A stretch of DNA of 64,000 bases from Streptomyces sp. MMBL 11-1 (lineage in GTDB: Bacteria > Actinomycetota > Actinomycetes > Streptomycetales > Streptomycetaceae). The position numbers and the translations under genes are program-made. Below, piece by piece: positions 53,001-62,000 of this stretch (the first letter of the stretch is position 1; every line of letters starts with the position of its first letter). The notes under the pieces were generated by a model that made no database searches, was not told the origin of the DNA, and saw nothing but the letters and a program-made list of their open reading frames with translations. Where the stretch lies: positions 558,001 to 622,000 of the forward strand of contig NZ_CP117709.1 in the NCBI RefSeq assembly GCF_028622875.1, read 5' to 3'.

Positions 53001-56000
53001 GCGCCGTACGCCCCAGCGCCTCGCGCTCCGCGGCGGGCCGGGTCTCCAGCACCCGGGCGGCGCCGGTCATCGCCCATAGCGCGCGGGCGTGGTCACGGGG
53101 GCCCAGCGGACCGGTCGGCTGTCGCAGCACCGACCGCACGGCAGCGTCACCGTCGACGGCGAGCCGGTCCAGCGCGGTCCGCAGTGCGGGCGTGTCCCAC
53201 ACCTGGGTGAGGCGCGCGTCCGGCGGTGCGGACAGGGCCCGGTCGAGCACGGCCTCGTACGCGGCCGGTGTCGGCAGGGAACCGCCGGCGGAGACCGCGA
53301 GCAGCTCCCACAGCTCCCGGCGCAGCGGCGTGCGCGCGGCCAGCTCCGGGTCGTTCGCCCGGAGTGTCTCCAGTGCGCCGATGCCCCGCAGCAGCCGCTC
53401 GTACCGGCCGCCGGGGGTCCCGCGATCTGCCTCGACGTCGTCGCCGAGAACCTGCCGCAGCGCTCGGACCAGCCGTAGCGCGCGCGGACCCTCGTCGTCC
53501 CAGGCGGCCACGCCCGAGGGGTGGGCCGGCGGGCGCAACCCGGCGGACTCGGCCACCTGTGCCGTCGCGTCCACCGGTTCGGGCCTGAAGGTCTCCATCC
53601 GCGCCAGGGTGCCGTCCGGCGTCGCGGCCAGCAGCCGGACGGTGTCGTTGTAGCCGGTGCGCCCGGTGGCGGCGGTGGTGGTACGGCCGCTGTGGTTGGC
53701 GGCGTGCTGGGCGAGCGCCACCTCCTCCAGCGGATCCTCGACGGGCGGTGCGGGCCGGGTCAGGGCCTGGACGCGCCGGGGGTCGCCCGCCACACCGCCG
53801 TAGCAACTGGCGACGTGCAGCTCGTCCCCGTCGGCCCGGGCGACCACCTCGGGCAGCCGGCCGACGTAGCGGCCTCCGTCCTCGGCGCCCAGCAGCAGCA
53901 CCCGGCCGTCCCGGTGGACGAGCTTCAGGCCGCCGGGCACGCCGTGGGCGTGGAAGGTGTAGACGGACGCCTCGGGGTCGGGAGTGGTCTCCTCGGCGGC
54001 GACCGGGTGGTAGGTGTCGCCCAGGCGGAGGACGTGGGTGCGCTCGCGCATCTCCCGCCACCGGCGCAGCCTGCGCTCCCGCAGCCGTCGGCGGCCGTCG
54101 TCCGGCATCGACTCGCGGCCCTCGAAGCGGTGGTCGGCGCCCACCAGGGGGCGGGTGTCCACATCGCTGTCCCGGAAGCGGATGCCGTCGACCGTGACCC
54201 ACTCACGGTCCGCGGAGGGCGGCGTGCCTCCGTCGGGCGGGTCGAAGGGCACCCAGTCGCCGTAGGCCTCGTCGGGGTCGGAGTCGACGAGGGAAGGCAC
54301 GCGCGGGTGCACGCCGGCGGGCGTGGTGCCGGCGAGAGTGGTGTCCGGAGGCGTGGTGCCGGTGGAGGTGGTCCCCGGAGGCGTGGTCCCGGTGGTGGGG
54401 GTGGTCCCCGGAGGTATGGCGCCGGCGGGAGTGGTCCCCGTGGTCATGGTGTCGGCGGTCGTGGTCACGGCCGGGGCGGCCCCGGTGTGGGGGGCTCCGT
54501 CCGCCGCGCTCAGCAGGCGGCCGTCGCCGCTGGGTGCCCAGACCCTGCGGCCCAGTCGCACCGCCACGGCGCGGGCCAGCCGCCCGTCCTGGGCTCCCGC
54601 GTACGGGCTCGCCAGCACCACCGGAACGTCCGACAGCAGCAGGGCCAGCGTCGGATCGGCGGCCAGCAGCTCCGCCACCTCCTCCGCGTCCAGCTCCCGC
54701 CCGTCGGCGAACAGGGAGTCGTGGCCGCCCTCCGCCGCCACCAGGTAGGCGGCGTCGCCCCACGGCGCGGGCTCCTCCGACACCTGGCGCAGCGCCCCGT
54801 CGCGCTGCTCGTGCAACTGGATCCGGGAGGCGTCGACGGGTCCGGTGCCGAGGCCGGTCCAGTCGCGGCCGCGAGCGGCGCCCGACGCGTCGGTCAGCCG
54901 CGTGGCGTCGGAGAGCAGCGGGTCCCTCGCGGGGTTCGTGGCGCCGATGGGGCCGACGGCCTCCGTGGATCGCGCGGAGTCGCCCCCGTCCGGCATGGCC
55001 GTGGCCGACGAGCCCGGCGGGGCAGCGGACCTCGGGGCGGCGGACGTCGGGGGCACGGTCGCCGCGTCGCCTGCCGGAGTGAACGCCCAGTCGGGGCCGG
55101 CCGGTCCGGTCCCGCCGTCCCGCCCGGCGGACCGGGGCAGCGGCGCCGGGACGGGGCGCGGCGCTTCCTGCGCGGGTGCGGGCTGCGTCGGGCGCGCCCG
55201 CTGCCAGGGGTCGGCCCCCGGGACGGCCCCGTCGGCCGACTCGTGCAGGGTCAGCACCTGCTCGCCCGTGCCGCCGGTGCCGGAGAGGTCCACCGGGAAG
55301 CCGGTCCACCACACACTCCGGCCCAGCCGCCCCGCGATCCGGTCCGCCAGGCCGACGGCGTCGGCGGCCGGGCCGGGGAAGGCGAGGACGACGGGCGTAG
55401 TCAGTTCCGTACGCATCAGATCCGGGTCGGTGGCCAGGAGTTCGGCGAACTCCCCGACAGTCGTCCCGTACGTCTCGCCCTCCCACTCCACCTCCACCCG
55501 GTCCGGTTCGTCCTCGTCGGGCCTGACCAGCACCAGATGGGGGGCGGGGCGGTCCTGCCCGGGGCCACCGCTCGCCCAGGGCGAGTCCACCAGCGCGGAC
55601 GGGGTACGGAACCGGGCCAGGTCGACGTCCGGAGCCGGTCCGCCGGTGTAGTCGCGGCCGGTGCCGTCCGACGTGCCCTGGACCGTGCTCATGGACGTAC
55701 GGGGGTACGCGCCCGCCTCCACCAGGGCGTACGCCGCCGCGACGTCGGGGTCGGAGGCCTCCCGGCCCACCGCGAAGGCCCGGGTGAGCACGTCCATGGC
55801 CTCCTCGCGGCGTCCGTGGGCGGCCCGCGGGTCCGGCGGCAGGTGAAGCAGCCGGGCGATGAACGCCTCCGTGTCCACGCCGGGCCCCGGCAACGTCTCC
55901 TGTGCCTTGACCCGCGCCCAGAACATCCTCGACATCTCGGCCTCGCCCACCTCCTCGGTGGGAACGCGCAGGACGGCGGCGGCCTCGTCCTGGATGCCTC

Positions 56001-59000
56001 CTTCCCAGAGCCACTCGGCGGCGGCCTCGACCGCGGGCAGGTGGACGAAGCCGATGAGCCGGTCGCCGGGGTACCGGGCCCCGTGCTGTGCGGCGGCGGC
56101 CAGCACCCGTCGGGCGGCCTGCTGGTCCGTCCCGGACGCGGCCTCGGGGTGGGCCGCGATCACGCGCCGGAGCAGGTCGAGGGTGAACGGGCCGGCCTCC
56201 TCGAAGTCGGAGTCGCCGCGCCACATGTGGTCGACCGCCGCCACCCCGCGCAGCAGGTCGTCGAAGTCGGGCGCGTCGTCGATGTCGTGACCGAAGGTCA
56301 GCCGCAGCGCCCGTACCAGGCGCAGCGTCCTCGTGCGCACCTCTTCCGCGGCCTCGCCGTCCCCGGGGCTCACCCCGGCGGCCTCCGCCAGCCGGTCCAG
56401 CTCGGCGCCCTCGGGCTCGGGCCGGGACAGGGCCCAGGCCCGCCGGCGCCCCTGGGCGTCCGCGAACAGGGACCGTCGGTAGCGGCCGTTGCTCTCCTCG
56501 GTACTTTGCGGTCCGTAGGCCAGGCGCACCGCGCGTCCCGTGGCGTTGGCCACGTGCTGGCCCATGGAGAGGGTGCGGAGCGGATCGGGTACGAACGGTC
56601 CGGGGAAGGCGTCGGTGGCGGTGCTCGGTGCGGGCACCGCACTGTCGCCGGGCGCTCCGCTCCAGCAGACGACGAGGTCGACCCAGTGGTGCTTCGGCAG
56701 GGTCGTCAGGCTCTTGCGGCGGCGCAGCCAGAAGCCCGCCTCCCGCTCGTCGACGTCGCGCGTGGTGCCGTCGCGCAGGGCGAACACCAGGGAGCCGGGA
56801 GAGCCGTGCATGTCCAGTCGGTACGCCTCGTCCTCGGGGCCCGGGCGCGGCAGGTCCCACTCGCCGGAGATCCGGCCGGTGGCCGGGTGGTCGTGCACGA
56901 ACGTCGGCATCCGGTCCAGGTGGCGGTCGTGGTCCTCGAAGTCCCGCGCGAACTCGGCCGGGTGGTGCGAGGCGCGGCCGATCTGCCGGCCGCTCAGCGC
57001 GCTGACAATGGCACGGCTCACCACCTCGTGGTGCCAGTCCGGCACGTCCTCGTCCGGGTCGGGCCCCCACCCGGGAGCGCTGGCGATCCAGTCGCCCCGC
57101 GGGACCCCGGGGCCGCGGACGACGTCGATGGTGCTCGCCGCGCCGGCGGCGGACTCGATCGTGACCCGGCCGGTGTGCGCCCATACCGTCAGACCGGCGC
57201 GGTCGGCGAGCCTGCGGGGCAGGTCGACATAGCCGTCCGCGGCGAACGGGACGGCGAGCACGATCGGTGTGCCCGGCGGCAGCGCCTCGCGGGCCGCGTC
57301 CGCCGCGACCAGCTCCACGAACACGTCGACGCCCACCTCCCGCGTCGTGCCGTCGGGAAGCCGTGCCTCCACCCGGTCGTGCCGTCCTTCGGCCGCCACC
57401 ACGTAGGGGGTCACCCCGGACGGCCAGGGGGCCGGTGCGGTGCCGAGAACGTCGTAGCCGCCGGAGGGATCCTCCTCCAGCAGGGCGCTTTCGGTGGTGT
57501 CGAGCCGGACGACGTCGTTCCCGCTCCAGTTGAGACCCGGCACCCGGTGGCCCCCCACAGTGAAGTGGGAGGCGCGGCCCGGTCCGGTCGCCCCCAGCTC
57601 CGACAGGTGGAACGCGGCCAGCGCCGCCACGCCGGTCGCCCGTCCGGCCGCCGTGGCCCGGCCCACCAGTGCGAACAGCGCCTGGCTGGTGCCCCGGGGG
57701 ACGGGGGCCCCGGGGTCCGGGTGCAGGACGCGGCGGGCGATGGCTTCCACGTCGAACGGGCCCTCGCGCAGCGCGCGGTCGCGGCGGCGCAGGGTGTCGA
57801 GCTTCTGCACCGCCACCGCGTCGGGTGCCTGGGACAGGCCGATCGTCGCCTGGCGGCCCAACTCGGCCCGGCTCACGCCCGCGAGGGCGCCGGTGCCCGC
57901 CCAGTCGGCAGGCACCCGGCTCATGGCCCGCACGACGACGGTGTAGTCCCGCGTGGTCAGCCGCGGTGCGTCGGCCGGCAGATCCTTCTGGAGCCGCTCC
58001 AGTTCGCTCGCCAGCCGCCGGGAGAACACGGCGCGTGCGGTGGTCGCACGTCGCATCGCGGGCGACCCGGTGGCGGCCCGTCCGGACCGGGCGTCGGCAC
58101 CGTAACCGGTGACCTCGACGCGCGGCAGTGCCGCGCCCGCCCGACGGTTGCGCAGCCCGGCGGCGGCCACCTGGGCGGCGAGCCGCCCGACGGCCTGCGC
58201 ACCGGACGCGGACGGGCTCGTCGCGTCCCGTTCGTACGCCACCAGGGTCCGGGAGGGCAGCGGCGGCAGTGCCCGGTCGGCGGCGGGGGCGGCGGGGGCG
58301 GCGGCCGCCTGCACTGGGGTGGGCTCCAGGCCGTCCATGGGGGTGCCGACGGAGGACCGGGGCGGGGCCGCCTTGGTGTCCGACGCGGACGGGGTGGACG
58401 GGGTGGACGGGGTGGACGGGGTGGCCGGCGCGGACGGGGTGGCCGAAGTGGCCGGGGTGCCGTTGGTGGCCTGGACATTGGTGGCCGGGCGGCCCGGGGC
58501 GGCCGGGACGCCGTTGGTGGCCGGGGTGCCGTTGGTGGCCGGTGTCGGCGCGCCGGGCTCGGGCCCCGTAGGCGCCCCCGGCATCGTCGGCCCGCCCAGG
58601 TCGGGGACGGCGGGGTGGGTCAATTGCCAGTCGTTCGCGGTTGGTTCGGTCAGAGCGAACAGGTTGGGCACCAGGACGGGCAGTTCACCCTCGGCCGCGT
58701 CCGGGGCGGTCAGCTCGACCGGGGACCTGCTCCACCACACGGGCCGGCCCAGCCTGCGGGAGACGTTCCGGGCCACCGCCTCGTCCGGGCCGCTCAACCC
58801 GTCGAGCACCAGCAGGACCGGCGTCGACGGGTCGCTGTGGCGCAATGTGGTGTCGGCGGCCAGCAGCTCGGCGAACTCCGCGGCCGGCATCCGGTAGGTG
58901 GCCGCCCCCACCGTCACCTGGACATGGCCGCTGTCCTCCAGGTCCACCGACGCCCGTACGGCGTAGGGAACCGGCCGGTCCTTCCCCTCCGCGTCCTGCC

Positions 59001-62000
59001 CGGCCCACGGCGCGGCCACCGTCGTGTCCGCCACCCGGAAGCCGTCCAGCCGGGGCAGGAGGGCCGAGCCGTCGTGCCAGTGCCGGCCGAGCCCGATCGC
59101 CGCTCCCAGGGACGTGAACAACGCGGGTGCCGCGAGGGCGCCGTGCGCCTCGGCCGCGTACGCGCCGGCCACATCCGGGTCGGCCATGTTCCGGCCTGCC
59201 GCGAACCCCTGGGTGAGCAGGGCGCGCGCACCCTCGCGCAGCGCGTCGTCCACCGCGACGGCCGGGTCGAGGTGGAGGGCGCGGGCGGTGAGCGCGTCCG
59301 CGGCCGGACCGGACAGTGCCTCCTCCGCCCGGACCCGCGCCCAGAACATCCGGGTCCGGTGCGTCGGCGCGGCAGCCGGGTCGGACAGCCCCAGCGCGGC
59401 GACGGCCGCCCGGTCGACCTCCGCCGTGTCCCGCAGCCACGCCGCCGCCGTGCGCAGCTGCGGCAGGGGGACGAACCGGCTCACCGGCAGGGCGGGCCCG
59501 GAGGCCCGCCTCGCGCGGGCGGCCTCGGTCAGGACCTGGCGGGTGACGTGCTCGTCCACTCCGCCGGCGGCCAGGGGGTGGGCCGCGATCACCCGGCTCA
59601 GCAGCTGCGGCCAGAACGGCCCCGCCTGCTGGAGGTCCGGATCGGCGAACCACATGCCGACGACCGCGGCGGCCCCGGCGACCAGGGCCGGGAAGTCGTC
59701 GGCCACCACCACGTCCGGGCCGGCCACCAGCTTCAGGGCACGCACCACCCGCAGCAGCTCGGAGCGGACGCGCGGTGACGGCTCGGCGCCGAATCCGGCC
59801 TGTTCCGCCAGCCGGTCGAGGTCCGCCCCGTCCGGTTCCGGGCGGCTGGTCTCCCACCACCAGGGGCGGCCCTGGACGTCGGTGGCCAGCACCCGGACCG
59901 GACCGTCGTCGAACCGGACCACTCCCTGCGAGGAGTAGGAGAGCCGTGTCGTGCGCCGCAACTGGTTCGCCAGGTGCTGTCCGAGCGAGAGGGCGTCGTC
60001 GCCGAGCGGATCGGCGGCGAACGGCACCGGGGAGACGCCGTCGAACTGCGAGACGTCCCGCGCGGATCCCTCCTGCGGGGCCCCGGAGTGACAGATCACC
60101 ATGTCCAGCCAGTGATCCTTCGGCAGGTTCACCAGGCTCCTGCGCCGCCGCAGCCACCCGGTCGCCTCGTCCCGGCCGACCGTACGGCTGCCGCCGCTCG
60201 CCAACGGCAGTGACAGCGCGCCCGGCAGCCCGTGGCCGGCCAGGCGGTAGGCCGCCTCCGGTGCCCCGGGGTCCGGCATCGGCGCCCTGTCGGAGAAGGT
60301 GTTCGTAGCGGCGTCCCAGTGCACGTAGAAGGACATCCGGTCGAGTTCGCGGTAGCTCTCCCGCTCCCCCACGAGTTCGGCGGGCCGGTGGAAGCTGCGT
60401 CCGATCTGCCGGCCTGTCCGCGAGCTGATGACGGGCTGGGTCACTACGTCGTGGTGCCAGGCCGGGGCGTCGTCGTCCGGGTCGGGTGCCAGGCCGGGCA
60501 GGACCGGGAGCCAGGAGCCGTCCGGCAGTCCGTCCCGGTGGAGTACGGCGATCGTGTTCGAAGAGGCCGGGTCGGGATTGCGGTGCGCGAGGCCGCTGTG
60601 CACCCACACCGCACGGCCGGTGCGGTCGGCGAGCTTGCGCGGCAGCTCCAGGTAGCGGTCTCCGGCGGACGGCACGGCCAGCACGATCGGGGCCCGCGCG
60701 GGCAGCGGGTGGCGCGCCAGGTCGGCCGCGACCAGTTCGGCGAACTCGTCGGCGTCCAGCTCCTGTGCGGTCCCGTCCGGCAGCGGCGCCACCACCCTGT
60801 CATGGCCGCCTTCGGCCAGGACCGCGTACGGGGTCACGTCCCACGGCCACGGCGCGATGTCCGGGTTCCCGGTGGTGGTGGCGCCCGTCGGACCGTCCGT
60901 GAGCCGGTCCACGAACAGGACGTCGATGTCGGCGGTGCCGGTACCGGTCCAGTTCAGGCCCGGCACCCGGGCGCCCCCCACGGAGACGTACCGGGCGCGG
61001 TCGGCCGCGAGCAGACCCTGTTCCTCCAGGTGGAAGGCGGTGAGCGCGGCCAGGCTCGTGGCCCGCCCGGCGGCGAGGGCCCGGCCGGTCATCGCGTACA
61101 GGTCGCGGCGCATGTCCGGGTCGACGAGGACGGACGGAGCCAGATGCCGGATCCGGCGGGCGACGGCGTCGACGTCCAGGCGCCCGGAGCGCAGGGCCCG
61201 GTCGGTGCGGCGCAGCGCGTCCAGGGCGTCCACGGCGGCGGCGTGGCGCGGGGACGTCATGGCGATGGTGGCCTGGCGGCCCAGGTCGGCCGGGCCGATC
61301 CGCCCGGCCGGGGGCACGGTGACGCCCTGGCTCGGGACCCGGCTCCGGCCGCGTGCGGTGATCGTGAAGTCCCGCACGCCCAGCGGCGTCCACCCGGCGG
61401 GGAGGCGGACCTGCAGGGTGCGCAGCGCGTGGTCGAGGTGGTGGACGAACAGGTCGCGCGCGGCCTGGGCCCGCAGGTCTCCCCGTGCCTGGGCGGCCTG
61501 GTCCCGGTCGCGTGCGCTGCCCGGCCCGCGCGCGTCCGCTCCGTATCCGGCGATGTCGATCCTGGGCAGCGGCACCCGGTTGCGCCGGTTGCGCAGAGCG
61601 GCCTCCGCCGCCCGGTGCGCCAGCTGTTCGACACCGTGTCCGGCGTCGTCGGCCGGGTGCGTGCCCTGCGGGGCGAACGGTACGAGACTGAGCGGCGGCA
61701 GCGTGGCGAGGGACCGGGCGGGCGGGGCGACGGGCACGGCGTAGACCGGCTGCCCGCCGCCCGTGTCCAGGGCGACGGGGGCCCCGGTGACCGTGTCCGC
61801 GTCCGGCATGTCCAGGTCCCCCGGGGCGAGTCCGGGGAGATCCTCCCCGGACAGGCCGAAGGTGGGGTCGAAGTCCGCGAGGGGACCGAAGGCGTCCGGG
61901 TCGAGGCGGTCCAGGGCCGATGGGGAGGCGTCGGGCAGGTCCAGATCGGGCATGCCGAGGTCGGGCGGGTTCCCATCGGGTTGTGACTGCGACGCCGGCC

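Noticed and set aside
58360..58560. Short tandem repeats considered as a CRISPR array
   Set aside because: Units are 9 bp, in frame with a Pro/Thr/Ser linker of the giant protein, with no spacers and no cas genes.
53521..59778. A 2,085-codon open frame on the plus strand, antisense to the giant gene
   Set aside because: It mirrors the giant gene's codon phase, is dominated by Gly, Arg, Val and Ala, and shows no domain or ribosome site. It is a by-product of GC-rich third positions.
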